Position numbers and translations under genes: made by a program. Source: Deltaproteobacteria bacterium (GTDB lineage: Bacteria; Desulfobacterota; Desulfobacteria; Desulfobacterales; Desulfatirhabdiaceae). Taken from it: a DNA stretch of 19,772 nt. The stretch is taken from NCBI GenBank assembly GCA_021778975.1, contig JAJYBO010000023.1:1-19772 (forward strand), written 5' to 3'. Below are positions 1 to 8,245 of the stretch, in pieces. The notes under the pieces were generated by a model. That model saw only the letters and a list, made by a program, of their open reading frames with translations, made no database searches and was not told the DNA's origin. Numbering within the stretch: the first letter of the stretch is position 1; each line of letters starts with the position of its first letter.

Positions 1-65
1 AGATGTGTCATTTTTCGGGCAGCCTGTCTGTCCTGTGGCATGTCGCACTCCAATTCATCCTGGAT

Positions 66-86
66 AAATCATGGGGACACTTCTTT
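66..86 (+). repeat. Left 21-bp direct repeat
   Basis: The copy matches 12096-12116 at 20 of 21 positions and has the same orientation. Its core is ATGGGGACACTTCTTT. A related GGGACAC motif occurs at 12721-12740. GGGGACAC-type motifs are often seen around REP-associated transposase elements, which is background knowledge rather than something shown here. Confidence 0.75.
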
Positions 87-105
87 GATGGCCTCGTAAA
101 AAGTC
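87..105 (+). repeat. Left 19-bp terminal inverted repeat
   Basis: GATGGCCTCGTAAAAAGTC directly abuts the left direct repeat. Its reverse complement matches 12077-12095 with one mismatch. It also resembles the outer arm of the palindrome at 11944-11962 (GACGGCTTCGTAAAAAGTC), so it belongs to a local repeat family. Confidence 0.7.
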
Positions 106-196
106 GTCTTCTTTAATTCTTTGCTCCAGACATCCGTTTTTCATGAGATGTCGGTCAGAAATCAAAATGCGAAATGCGATGACCACTATTCTTATT

Positions 197-2902
197 TCAC
201 CACGGTATTGAAAGACGTTCCACAACGTCCCTTCTTGCCAGCACTCTGGAACAGAGTTCCCATCGGTCTCGGTCAGGATCGATGGTTTCCTGATACCGCA
301 TCTCGAATACGTCCCGCGCCTGCTGGCGTAGATGGATGTATGTGTCCATCATCTCTTCCAGTTTCTCCACGCTGACAATCCACTCGTCCTCAATCGTATC
401 CGGAAGACCGCCAAAGATATCATATCGATCTTTCATGCGACGCGATAAAACCCGGTAGATTTTTTCGTCTTGAGTATCATGGTAAACCAGATTGAGCATG
501 TTCACGCTGGGACGTGTCTGTCCAAAACGCTTGATGCGTCCCAACCTTTGCTCCAGGCGGGACGGGTTCCAGGGCAGATCGACATTGATGAGTGTGCCGA
601 GCGTTTGCAGGTTCAGGCCTTCACAGGCTGCGTCAGTCGCCACAACCAGATGGATTTCGCGTTTCCTTACCGCATTTTTGATTGCCTCGCGTTCAATGGC
701 GGCAAAATCCTCTCCCCGGAACAGTCCGCTCTTGCCAGTACCGGCATAGACGCCTACCGGCAGGTCGGGAAGTGTTTTTGCCAGCTCCGCACCAAGTGCG
801 TAAACCGTGTCGTAATATTGACTGAAGACAATACAGCCATGTTCAAGCCAGGTGTTCCCTTCACTTCGATGTCTGGTAAGGAAGTGTTTGACTGCAGAGA
901 GTTTGGGGTCACGGGCTTCCGGACGTGACAATTCCTCGATGATCGTGCGAAGGTGCCCGGCCTCCTCATGTGTTAGTCCGCTTAACGCCTCTGCCATCAT
1001 CCTCGGCTGCTCTTCGTCCTCGAATATCTCCCGCCGCAACATCCTTTCCGCCGTTGCGCGGCCGGAGGCAAAACTCGAACATATCCGCTGCAAAAGAAGG
1101 GTTTTCATGAACCCTGCCGCCCGGGTCCGTCTCTGCAAGGCTACGGTGAATGCCTCCGCTGCTTGATACGCCAGATCAAACGGATGGTTCGTAAGCAGAC
1201 CCAGGCCACTGAAACCGACACCGGGGTATGTGGTTACCGGCGCATCCGGGTCGGGGTGGATATCCACGCCGATCCGTTCCAGCAGGCCGGCATCCTCCAG
1301 CGTTTGCCGGCGCCGGAGAACGGTATGGCGAAGGATGGGATTATTCTCCCGCAGAAATTCCGGCTCAAGTGCCTGCCCAAGCGCCTGTTTTTCCAGAAAT
1401 CCCAACGAGCCGAATCCACGATCGGTAAAAAATGTCCGATCGGCAAGCCCCAGTTGCAGACGCAAGGTTGCAAACAGGGCATTCTCACCGGCCGGAGGAA
1501 TCGGATTTCGCAGCCATTCCCATGCCTCCCGTTCTTCCACGGGAGTCTCTGTGCCCTTTACTAAGGGGAGTGATTGCTCAAAATGGACCCATCGGCTGGA
1601 GGGTTCCCGGCCAAGAACAAAGTCCGCGCCGGCGTTCAGAATGCGCAAAAGATCCCACAACTCCTGAACTTCGGTCTGGATGGGAGTTGCCGTCCCCAGC
1701 AGAAGGTTCCGGGTTCGCGGTCCGATGCGCAGCATGAAGTCGAGCAGGTTGTTCGGCTCTCCCTTCTTCTGGCCGAGTCCTTCGCGGCGACGGGCCTTGT
1801 GGGCCTCGTCAAGGATAACCGTCCCGTATTTTCGCTCAAGCAGATATTGACGTTCTTCGGAATCATGGACAATCAGGCCGGTGGAAACGATGGCGATACA
1901 AAACGGGCACCGGGCGATATCTTCCGGACCGCGCGTCTTGATGATGTGTCCCCTGGGATCGGTCCAGTCCTTCCTGTTTGAGGACCAGACGGCGCTGGGG
2001 ATGCCGAGCTTATCCGTCAATTCCACCTGCCACTGGAGGGTCAGTGTCGAGGGGCAGAGGATCAGCACTGGCCCGTCATCAAGCAGGGCGGAGAGCATCG
2101 CGCTTGCGGCAAGCGACAGCGTTTTTCCCACCCCCACCTCATCGGCAAGCAGAAGCCGAGCCTTGCCGTAAGTCTCCCGGTGATGGAGAAAGAGGGTGAC
2201 AAAGGACCGCTGCCACGGCTGGAGCTGTTCGCCTCCCCGGTAAATCGGGCATTCGGCCAATACTGCTGCAGGCAGCTCCTGGGGCGTTGTCTCATCGAAC
2301 CGGATCTCGACCCGCTCTGCAACCCGCTTGATCTCAGCGACAATGGCATCAGGAAGGGGATAAGCATCCTGCCAGAGCGCGGCAAATTCTGCTTCGACCC
2401 AGTCAACCCCTTCCGGAGAACTGTCTTCCCAGAGGATTTCATAGTTTCGGGAAAAGGCGCTTCCGGTTTCGTTGATTGAGCCAAGAAAGCAGGTCTTTGA
2501 ACCGTCGGCAGCTTCAATGATTCCTGCCTTGCCATGCACGAAAACGCGATCTCTGGGAACCACCCGGATCTCGACCCGGCCGCTGGTCAAAAGGTCATGC
2601 AACCGGCGGTAACGATCCCGATAGAGGAGCGCTTCAACCTCGGAAGGAACTTTGTTCCAGCGTTCCTTGAGCGCTGTTTCTCGAACATGCTTTGAAACGG
2701 CCACATCGGCTGCGTCCAACTCGCTGTTGCAGACGATTTGAACCTTGGGAATAGCGGCGATTTCTTCACCAACCAGCTCAAAGATCGAGCTGCGGAAATA
2801 GCCGGCGATGCGCTGATACAACTTTGCCCCCCGGAGCCGGTCAGCGAGAAAGGCATGGTCAAGCCTTTGGCAGCGTGAGGAAAAGCGGTTGATGGTACTC
2901 AT
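197..2902 (-). CDS. PLD-domain helicase (SNF2/DEAH-like), defence-associated
   Basis: Predicted 901-residue DNA translocase/helicase with an N-terminal phospholipase-D-like region. The PLD part spans about residues 25-180 and shows H123-G-K125 followed by GSINETGSAF, an HKD-like motif with Glu130 where Asp is usual. The helicase core follows: Walker A ADEVGVGKT near residues 253-261, DEAH at 365-368, GTATP at 403-407, and a C-terminal RecA lobe ending in QRLGRIKRFGQ at 785-795. The chosen ATG at 2902 overlaps the darG stop as ATGA, matching other junctions in the operon. An in-frame ATG at 2926 would add 8 residues and is possible. It is the last gene of the operon. Similar helicases occur in BREX- and DISARM-type loci. 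Nuclease activity of the PLD part is inferred. A single HKD-like motif would require dimerisation for phosphodiesterase chemistry. Confidence 0.88.
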   Translation of the reverse strand: MSTINRFSSRCQRLDHAFLADRLRGAKLYQRIAGYFRSSIFELVGEEIAAIPKVQIVCNSELDAADVAVSKHVRETALKERWNKVPSEVEALLYRDRYRRLHDLLTSGRVEIRVVPRDRVFVHGKAGIIEAADGSKTCFLGSINETGSAFSRNYEILWEDSSPEGVDWVEAEFAALWQDAYPLPDAIVAEIKRVAERVEIRFDETTPQELPAAVLAECPIYRGGEQLQPWQRSFVTLFLHHRETYGKARLLLADEVGVGKTLSLAASAMLSALLDDGPVLILCPSTLTLQWQVELTDKLGIPSAVWSSNRKDWTDPRGHIIKTRGPEDIARCPFCIAIVSTGLIVHDSEERQYLLERKYGTVILDEAHKARRREGLGQKKGEPNNLLDFMLRIGPRTRNLLLGTATPIQTEVQELWDLLRILNAGADFVLGREPSSRWVHFEQSLPLVKGTETPVEEREAWEWLRNPIPPAGENALFATLRLQLGLADRTFFTDRGFGSLGFLEKQALGQALEPEFLRENNPILRHTVLRRRQTLEDAGLLERIGVDIHPDPDAPVTTYPGVGFSGLGLLTNHPFDLAYQAAEAFTVALQRRTRAAGFMKTLLLQRICSSFASGRATAERMLRREIFEDEEQPRMMAEALSGLTHEEAGHLRTIIEELSRPEARDPKLSAVKHFLTRHRSEGNTWLEHGCIVFSQYYDTVYALGAELAKTLPDLPVGVYAGTGKSGLFRGEDFAAIEREAIKNAVRKREIHLVVATDAACEGLNLQTLGTLINVDLPWNPSRLEQRLGRIKRFGQTRPSVNMLNLVYHDTQDEKIYRVLSRRMKDRYDIFGGLPDTIEDEWIVSVEKLEEMMDTYIHLRQQARDVFEMRYQETIDPDRDRWELCSRVLARRDVVERLSIPW

Positions 2903-3951
2903 GACGACGGGGGATGCTGGAGCCATTCTTTCCGTTTAAGAATGTCCCAGGCGAGCCTGATGTGTTTATCCTGGAACATCCGCTTTCGGTTGTTCCAACC
3001 ATAGGTTTTGCTTACCGCAAGATCCGCTGTTGTGGCGTTTTCGCGGGTTGCAACCCAGTGAACAGTTGACAGCAGCTCCATGCCGAAAGGAGTTTCAAAG
3101 CCGGAAATAAGATTCACAACCTTTTGAAGGTGGCTCCGGGTGGAAGGATGGTCTTCAAGAAAACGCTCAGCCTGTGGAAGAATATCGGGAAGCAGATTGA
3201 TTTCTCGATTCGGATTGTCCTCCGCGTCGCCATACCCGCTAATGAAATGCCCTTCCATTAGGGTCAATACATGGCGCAGGTTTTGGGCATACGGTCCATA
3301 GAGAGCCTTGCTGTACTGAAGTTTCAATTCTTCCCCCGCTTCCTGCATAAAATACATCAATTTATGGATCTCCAGAAGCGTTACAAAAGGGTCCATGACT
3401 GCCGCAAGATAGCGTCGCATCAAAACGAGCATCGCGGCCCGCCCGACTGTCAAACCTGGGACTTTCTTGGAGTGGGCCATTTTTTCGGCGGGAGGCGCTC
3501 CTTTAGGTTCATAAAGGAGAACCTGAACATCACTTAGATCCTTAAAGGCCGCTTCGATTCTCGTCCGGACATCAATCCAGAGTAAACCACCCAGGCCGCA
3601 ACCCAAGGGAGGGATGGCAATGGAATGGATGTTTCTTTTGCGCACTTCTTCAACCAAGGCTCGCAGTCCGGATTCAATGTCTTCCATCCTGCTACTGCCT
3701 TTCCAGTGGCGTTTGGTTGGAAAGTTGATCACGTAGCGGGGATTGCAGACACTGTTGAGATCATGGACGAACATCTTGCCCGGCAGCAGTTCCTTATTAT
3801 CGCATGCAGCCTTATAGCGCTTGAAATTTTCGGGAAATACCTTCTTGAATTGGAGGGCAATCCCCCGACCCATGACCCCAACACAGTTCACGGTATTTAC
3901 CAATGCCTCGGCATCTGCGTAAAGTATGTCGCCTTGTGTCAATTTTATCAT
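2899..3951 (-). CDS. DarG-like macrodomain antitoxin
   Basis: A 350-residue two-domain protein. Residues 1-150 are a macro domain with the ligand-loop sequences NTVNCVGVMGRGIA (about 19-32) and PPLGCGLGGL (114-123). In the DarG family this domain removes ADP-ribose from DNA. Residues about 165-350 form a helical C-terminal domain (LLEIHKLMYF, YSKALYGPYAQNLRHVL) of the kind that binds and restrains DarT. The ATG at 3951 has AAGGA about 9 bases upstream and lies 18 bases after the darT stop. The stop overlaps the helicase ATG. Pairing with an adjacent DarT makes the antitoxin role strong. What is unusual is that the pair is embedded in a methylase-helicase operon. Confidence 0.92.
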   Translation of the reverse strand: MIKLTQGDILYADAEALVNTVNCVGVMGRGIALQFKKVFPENFKRYKAACDNKELLPGKMFVHDLNSVCNPRYVINFPTKRHWKGSSRMEDIESGLRALVEEVRKRNIHSIAIPPLGCGLGGLLWIDVRTRIEAAFKDLSDVQVLLYEPKGAPPAEKMAHSKKVPGLTVGRAAMLVLMRRYLAAVMDPFVTLLEIHKLMYFMQEAGEELKLQYSKALYGPYAQNLRHVLTLMEGHFISGYGDAEDNPNREINLLPDILPQAERFLEDHPSTRSHLQKVVNLISGFETPFGMELLSTVHWVATRENATTADLAVSKTYGWNNRKRMFQDKHIRLAWDILKRKEWLQHPPSS

Positions 3952-3969
3952 GAGCGTATCCTTGTGTGG

Positions 3970-4623
3970 CTAATAATACCACGCTTTTTCGATTGTGACG
4001 ATCGGTTTATGCTGGGTATTCCGGAGAATGGTGGTGACTTGGTTGCATATCTTCTCATTTAATACCCCAATTTTTTCCACAAGATGCCAGGGGCAGGTGT
4101 CATAGATCAAAAACTCAGCCTGTTTGCCTTCTTTGATCTGCGAATCGCGAAAGTCGGTCGCTTTGATCGCTTCCCAATTGATTTTGTCCAACTCATTGCG
4201 ACTATTATAAAAATCAGCATAATAACTTCCTGCATTCCGGTCGGAAAAAGCCCAGTGCACACCATGTTGATTTGCCCAGTTAATGGCCGATTCCAGGTCC
4301 ACCTGCAGATGCAGAACAGGGTCCTGCCCATCGCGATAATGGGTCAGATCAGGATGATTGCCCATGTAAAGAATATAAAGCATGATTGAGCGTGGGCAAA
4401 AATAAAATGGCACATACTCGCCAACCCGGGTATCCGGATGGCATGAAACTGCAATTTCATAGAGCCTGCGCCGCTTGATTTCGGTCATGCCGATAGAAGT
4501 CTGGCAACTTCCCTGCCCAACCCGCCGACCATCCGCTTCAATGCAACCAGCAACCAAAATTGAGGCGAGATTTTCGACATGGGTGATATGGTAGATTTTC
4601 GGTTGGTCCGGTGGCATTGTCAT
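3970..4623 (-). CDS. DarT-like DNA ADP-ribosyltransferase toxin
   Basis: A 217-residue protein matching the DarT (DUF4433) family in length and motifs. YHITHVENLASIL near the N-terminus (residues 11-23) fits the NAD-binding segment, followed by an arginine cluster at 51-53 and the acidic catalytic position in KQAEFLIY (Glu170). DarT enzymes attach ADP-ribose to bases of single-stranded DNA, blocking replication, and several DarTG pairs act as abortive anti-phage systems. The ATG at 4623 has GGGAGG about 6 bases upstream. The methylase stop is 11 bases before it and the antitoxin gene follows, so expression is likely tied to both. No truncation is seen and the key residues are present, so the toxin looks active. 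The base specificity cannot be read from sequence. Confidence 0.92.
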   Translation of the reverse strand: MTMPPDQPKIYHITHVENLASILVAGCIEADGRRVGQGSCQTSIGMTEIKRRRLYEIAVSCHPDTRVGEYVPFYFCPRSIMLYILYMGNHPDLTHYRDGQDPVLHLQVDLESAINWANQHGVHWAFSDRNAGSYYADFYNSRNELDKINWEAIKATDFRDSQIKEGKQAEFLIYDTCPWHLVEKIGVLNEKICNQVTTILRNTQHKPIVTIEKAWYY

Positions 4624-4634
4624 GCAATCCTCCC

Positions 4635-7600
4635 TTATCCCAATCGCTGGCTCTTGACAAGCTCCCGCAGCACCCGGGCGGCGCTGGCCTCTTCCGGGCG
4701 CGGTTCTTCAAGGCGTCTGGCCAGGTAGTCTGCCAGTTCGATGGCCATCTCCCGCTGGGTCAGGTCGCCGTAATAGTTGGGGATGTTCAGCGTCAGATGG
4801 GCCAGCACTTCGCTGCCGTCCATGTCGTTGACAAGTTCCATCACGGCGTAAAGAACAGCCCGTAGCACCGACTGGCTCATCTCCGAGGTTTCGCCCATCT
4901 CGGTCCGTCCGAACTCCACCGCGCTCTTGAGCCGGGCGTTGTTGGCCTTCTGGCTGGCGAGCAAGGGTTTGAAGTCGCGCACCTTGAAGGCCTTGGCAAA
5001 ATTCTGATAGTTGTCCAGGGTCTTGGCGCCACGGGCTTCCAGGTCGAGCATTTTTAGATAGAAGCGCTCTACGCCACTGAGCTTATCCCAGTGGGTCTTG
5101 GGAAGGCCCTGGGGTACCAGACACTGGTTGGCTGTGTCCACGGCAAAGGCGATGAGATCATCCACAAAAGTGGTTTCGCCCTTTACGCGCGGCCGGATGG
5201 CCTCGGCCGTCATGTCCCGGCCGTCGATGATGGCGTAACGGGTCAGCACGCGCAGGGCAGCGGCATATCCGGCCATCTGGATGTCTGCGTCCTCAAAAAC
5301 GTTTTCGTCCCGGTAATGGCCCTTAGCCTCCTGGTTCAATCCGGTTAGGGCGGCTACCTGGTCCGCAACTTCCTCTTGGATCTCCCAGGCCAGATCATCG
5401 CGGCTGGTCTTGTAGCTGCCAAGGCGCTTGCGGCAGACGAGGAGCACGGTGCCCTTGACATAACTCCCTTCGCGCAAGGCGCTTTCGGTTTCGGTGACCA
5501 CATACCAGGCAGCGGTGACCCGCAGGCCCGATGCCCAGACAATATTGGCCATGTCTGCCCAGATGGAGCCGGACTGGTGGGTGAACATGATGACCTGAAT
5601 GCCGTTGTCCGGCATGCACTCGGTCATCTTTTTGTATGCGGCCACCATTCCCCGGCGAAAGTCTTCGTCTTCGCCCTTGATGGCCAGGGATCGGCGGCTG
5701 TCCCAGATCCAGTCGGTGAATTCCGGCGGCGGGTTTTTTCGCAGCCATGCGATGAAGAATTCAAGAATCTCCTCGTACTTCACTGCGTCACCATAAGGCG
5801 GGTCAGTAACGAAAATCTCACTTTTATGATTAATCTGATCTGCAGCGCAGCATGAAACTTGGCAGTCACCTGAACAAGGCGATGGTGATAATTGGAGGTT
5901 GAACATTTCCAAAAGCGGTACTGCACCTCTGGCACCGTAATTGAAAAGAGTATTTAACGCCTGGTTGTAAAACACATTGACTGGATTGTCGCTGCCTCCT
6001 CCCGTTCTGCCCCCTTCTCCCGATTTGCTTGAACCGGGTTTTGACGTTGACCAAATGCAAAGTTTGCCAGAATAATTCAATATACGCGAAAGCATTAAAA
6101 GATTATTAGAGTTACTCCCAAACCTATGGATTAATCCGAGAAGCATTAAATGACGTGCCGAAAACAGATGGTGCCAATGTGTCCAACCTCGAGTGCGGAT
6201 GGGTTCGTCCGTCTTGTCTCCAGGTTCAATGCGCGCGTCCGGAATCCAACCCTTGTTCTGCCATTCAGAAAAATGTTTCCCGACATACACTTCGACAATC
6301 CGTTCCCGTTCCGCATCCGCCTTGCTAACTTCAGTGAATTTATAGTCGAATTTTTTTCCGTTGCTTTTTTGTTTCATCCAATGAATGGCGTACAGTCGTT
6401 CCTGGAAAACATCATCCGGGCGAGGTGTGAAATCCGCTTTTTCCCACAGACGCAGATTATTCCCAGTGATACCATCCTCAGTTCGGAAGTCTCCGCGTAG
6501 TGTGGATATCTTTGTGCGATACTCTCGACCATTCACTGAATGGAAGAGGTAAGGAGCCTGTCCACGGCCATCTGAACGGAGTGTGCCTGTTGCGGCCGCG
6601 GCCAACTCTTCGGAAGATACCCCTGATCTGACTTTTATCTCATAGCGTTTTTGAGATGTTACAGGTATTAATTCAACGATTGCCTGCTTGCCATGGCTCA
6701 AAATTCTGGAAGGAATAAGGGGTACCAACCAGCCGCTTTGCGGGCAGCGGACCTCCACACAATAAAGGAAAGCTTTCGCCCGCCATCCGCTTCCGTCGGT
6801 TTCAATGCCGAGTCTGTCGATTTCAGCCAGCACTTTATCCACGACTTCACGCTGTTCATTTTCTTGAGCGGCACGTTTTTCTGGAGCACTGCCGACGATG
6901 TGGAACGCCCCCCAGGTGAGCATGCAGGCCACTGGGTTGAGGTCGGAAGCGTAAACATCACAGCCGAGCCTGGCCGCTTCGAAAGGGATTTGGCCCGAAC
7001 CGCAGAAGGTGTCTGCAAGTTGCGGCCGGTGACCAAACCGCATGATGCCAAGCTGTTCGATGAGTTCCGGGAACGAGCACGCATTGGTGTTTAGGTGGGA
7101 GTTGACCGCAGCCCAAATGTGATCGTGAACACTTCCCGACACCTCCTCCGGGCGCTGCGCCATTTCAACGCGCCTCCGGTACGAATCCCTGGGTAACATC
7201 CGTGCTTCAATCCGACGACGATCGATCTCGGCAATATCATTGCGCCACTGAACCTTGATTTCCTCCAAATAGTGCAGGGACCAATCGGTTGGTAGGTTGC
7301 TGTGCAAGATCCCGGGCGGCTCAGAATCAAAATAACAGACAAGATTTTCATCCTTGAGTGTCGAGAGGATTTCAGCAGGTTTGGGTCGCCGTTTCCAACG
7401 AATTACAAAAGATTCGTCGTCCATGGCCATCAACTTTTCGAAAATGGCCAGGTCCCGTGCCGGGTTGTCGGTCGCAGGAAGGAGGCAGCCGAGGATACAG
7501 GCCTTGTTGAGGATAAGCGGTTTACGACCTTTCCAGTAAGCACCCAGTGGCACAAGCGTCTGCCCTGCGCCGGCCTTTCTTTCCTTGAATACCTCTACAG

Positions 7601-7679
7601 AGAGCTTCTGCACCGGCAGCAGTCGCTCAATCAACGCCGGAGCGTCCTTAAAAGAAAAAGGGGTGACGGGCAGTGTCAT
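4635..7679 (-). CDS. DUF1156 adenine-specific DNA methyltransferase
   Basis: A 1014-residue methylase of the large DUF1156/COG1743 type, related to PglX-like enzymes of some BREX loci. The DUF1156 region lies near residues 15-85 (LLPVQKLSVEVFKERKAG, then LNKACILGCLLPATDNP). The SAM motif ADTFCGSGQIPFEAARLG is at about 222-239 and the catalytic motif IV TDPPYG at 625-630. Between them are C307/C312 and a cysteine cluster at 602-611 (PCSGDCQVSCC), consistent with a metal-binding module, plus a Gly/Ser-rich linker near 550-564. The start at 7679 overlaps the stop of the preceding 20-codon ORF as ATGA. A TTG 12 bases upstream is less likely. The enzyme probably marks host DNA for self-recognition. 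The recognition sequence is unknown and no separate specificity subunit is seen. Confidence 0.92.
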   Translation of the reverse strand: MTLPVTPFSFKDAPALIERLLPVQKLSVEVFKERKAGAGQTLVPLGAYWKGRKPLILNKACILGCLLPATDNPARDLAIFEKLMAMDDESFVIRWKRRPKPAEILSTLKDENLVCYFDSEPPGILHSNLPTDWSLHYLEEIKVQWRNDIAEIDRRRIEARMLPRDSYRRRVEMAQRPEEVSGSVHDHIWAAVNSHLNTNACSFPELIEQLGIMRFGHRPQLADTFCGSGQIPFEAARLGCDVYASDLNPVACMLTWGAFHIVGSAPEKRAAQENEQREVVDKVLAEIDRLGIETDGSGWRAKAFLYCVEVRCPQSGWLVPLIPSRILSHGKQAIVELIPVTSQKRYEIKVRSGVSSEELAAAATGTLRSDGRGQAPYLFHSVNGREYRTKISTLRGDFRTEDGITGNNLRLWEKADFTPRPDDVFQERLYAIHWMKQKSNGKKFDYKFTEVSKADAERERIVEVYVGKHFSEWQNKGWIPDARIEPGDKTDEPIRTRGWTHWHHLFSARHLMLLGLIHRFGSNSNNLLMLSRILNYSGKLCIWSTSKPGSSKSGEGGRTGGGSDNPVNVFYNQALNTLFNYGARGAVPLLEMFNLQLSPSPCSGDCQVSCCAADQINHKSEIFVTDPPYGDAVKYEEILEFFIAWLRKNPPPEFTDWIWDSRRSLAIKGEDEDFRRGMVAAYKKMTECMPDNGIQVIMFTHQSGSIWADMANIVWASGLRVTAAWYVVTETESALREGSYVKGTVLLVCRKRLGSYKTSRDDLAWEIQEEVADQVAALTGLNQEAKGHYRDENVFEDADIQMAGYAAALRVLTRYAIIDGRDMTAEAIRPRVKGETTFVDDLIAFAVDTANQCLVPQGLPKTHWDKLSGVERFYLKMLDLEARGAKTLDNYQNFAKAFKVRDFKPLLASQKANNARLKSAVEFGRTEMGETSEMSQSVLRAVLYAVMELVNDMDGSEVLAHLTLNIPNYYGDLTQREMAIELADYLARRLEEPRPEEASAARVLRELVKSQRLG

Positions 7680-7738
7680 GGCAATTCCCAATCTTCGAGC
7701 ATCAGATCTGGAACACGTTCAAAACCAAAACGAGCCAT
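7676..7738 (-). CDS. 20-residue translationally coupled small ORF
   Basis: This ORF encodes 20 residues beginning MARFGFERVPDLMLEDW. A strong GGAGG lies 7 bases before its ATG. The ATG overlaps the preceding DUF2281 stop (TAATG), and its TGA overlaps the methylase ATG (ATGA). This geometry suggests real translation, either as a coupling peptide that feeds ribosomes to the methylase or as a microprotein. No family is recognised. FERVPD loosely recalls FEGVPD in the displaced frame at 8016-8123, which may be chance. It could also simply be a residue of rearrangement. Confidence 0.45.
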   Translation of the reverse strand: MARFGFERVPDLMLEDWELP

Positions 7739-7959
7739 TACAGAACCTCCACTGCTTCGGGAGGTGGATCGGGCAGACGATCCGGAAATTCCGGAGAACA
7801 GCCCCAAACGTTCGACAACCACGTATCCTTTCGAGCATCCTTCATTGGCTTTAGCTTTCTCTGTCTGCTTTCCAGAAATTCAATAAAATATAGTACTTCA
7901 TTAACAGTCGATTCCGGAAGCGTTTTTACCTTTTCAAATATCTTTTCTGTTGCATTCAT
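7738..7959 (-). CDS. DUF2281-like small protein (second copy)
   Basis: A 73-residue protein starting MNATEKIFEKVKTLPESTV with the helix NEVLYFIEFL, a pattern shared with DUF2281-type small proteins often found as antitoxin-like partners. The C-terminus is polar and proline-rich (SPEFPDRLPDPPPE). The ATG at 7959 is preceded by AGGAGG about 5 bases upstream. A longer form from 8019 would add 20 residues with no ribosome site and is not chosen. It resembles the copy at 8110-8223 over its first 33 residues. No PIN or RelE-like toxin sits next to it, so a role as antitoxin is unsupported here. A regulatory or adaptor role in the defence operon is possible. Confidence 0.75.
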   Translation of the reverse strand: MNATEKIFEKVKTLPESTVNEVLYFIEFLESRQRKLKPMKDARKDTWLSNVWGCSPEFPDRLPDPPPEAVEVL

Positions 7960-8015
7960 ATGGCCTCCTTTCTGATTCAATACAGGATGGCACTGACCGT
8001 GCGGGTGTCGGGTAG

Positions 8016-8123
8016 TCATGCAAAGGGGTCCTCCGATGGCGGCAGAAGGCGGTCTCTGTCTTGTTCGAAAGGCGGCATGTCGGGTACGCCTTCGAATGAT
8101 AAGATGATGTCAGGCCACCTGTT
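8016..8123 (-). pseudogene. Displaced C-terminal frame of first DUF2281-like gene
   Basis: In the frame shifted relative to the 8110-8223 ORF, an open stretch reads NRWPDIILSFEGVPDMPP and ends PPSEDPFA at a TGA at 8016-8018. Its proline- and acid-rich character is like the tail of small antitoxin-type proteins and of the second copy. Joined to the N-terminal helix it would give about 70 residues, close to the neighbour's 73. I infer a single-base frameshift near 8112-8135, either a mutation, a sequencing error or programmed shifting. Confidence 0.4.
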
Positions 8124-8223
8124 GTCTACTGTTTGTAAGAAATTCGACAAAATCCAATACTTCCTGGACGGCCGGCTCAGGAAGAGCATTCACATATTCA
8201 CATACTTTTTGCGCCAGGTTCAT
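8110..8223 (-). CDS. DUF2281-like small protein (first copy), probably truncated
   Basis: A 37-residue ORF beginning MNLAQKVCEYVNALPEPAV with the helix QEVLDFVEFL. The first 33 residues align with the second copy (shared K..E.V..LPE..V.EVL.F.EFL). The ATG at 8223 has GGAGG 5 bases upstream and lies 22 bases after the DUF3780 stop. The protein stops after NSRQQVA, about half the expected length. A plausible remainder continues in another frame (8016-8123). Longer in-frame starts exist upstream but lack a ribosome site and overlap DUF3780. The tandem copies suggest local duplication. Confidence 0.6.
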   Translation of the reverse strand: MNLAQKVCEYVNALPEPAVQEVLDFVEFLTNSRQQVA

Positions 8224-8245
8224 GTTGCCTCCATTCTTAATTCGT

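Larger units (their letters stand above)
1..196. other. Gene-poor left edge with repeat arms
   Basis: No gene can be assigned with confidence here. Positions 66-105 carry the left direct and inverted repeats described separately. On the minus strand, an ATG at 39-41 has a GGAG about 6 bases upstream and opens a frame (MPQDRQAARKMTH...) that runs off the left edge. It could be the start of a next gene, but 13 codons are too few to judge. Nothing resembling a hairpin followed by a T-run is visible just after the helicase stop codon, so the operon terminator, if it exists, was not found. Confidence 0.4.

Noticed and set aside
470..928. 152-codon plus-strand frame opposite the helicase
   Set aside because: It is antisense to conserved helicase motifs, with no domain or start signal.
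5376..5855. 159-codon plus-strand frame opposite the methylase
   Set aside because: It overlaps the conserved DPPY region of the methylase and shows no family features.
7960..8019. Longer start for the second DUF2281-like gene at 8019
   Set aside because: The ATG at 7959 has a much better AGGAGG site and family-like N-terminus, though the 8019 ATG does overlap a stop in the displaced frame.
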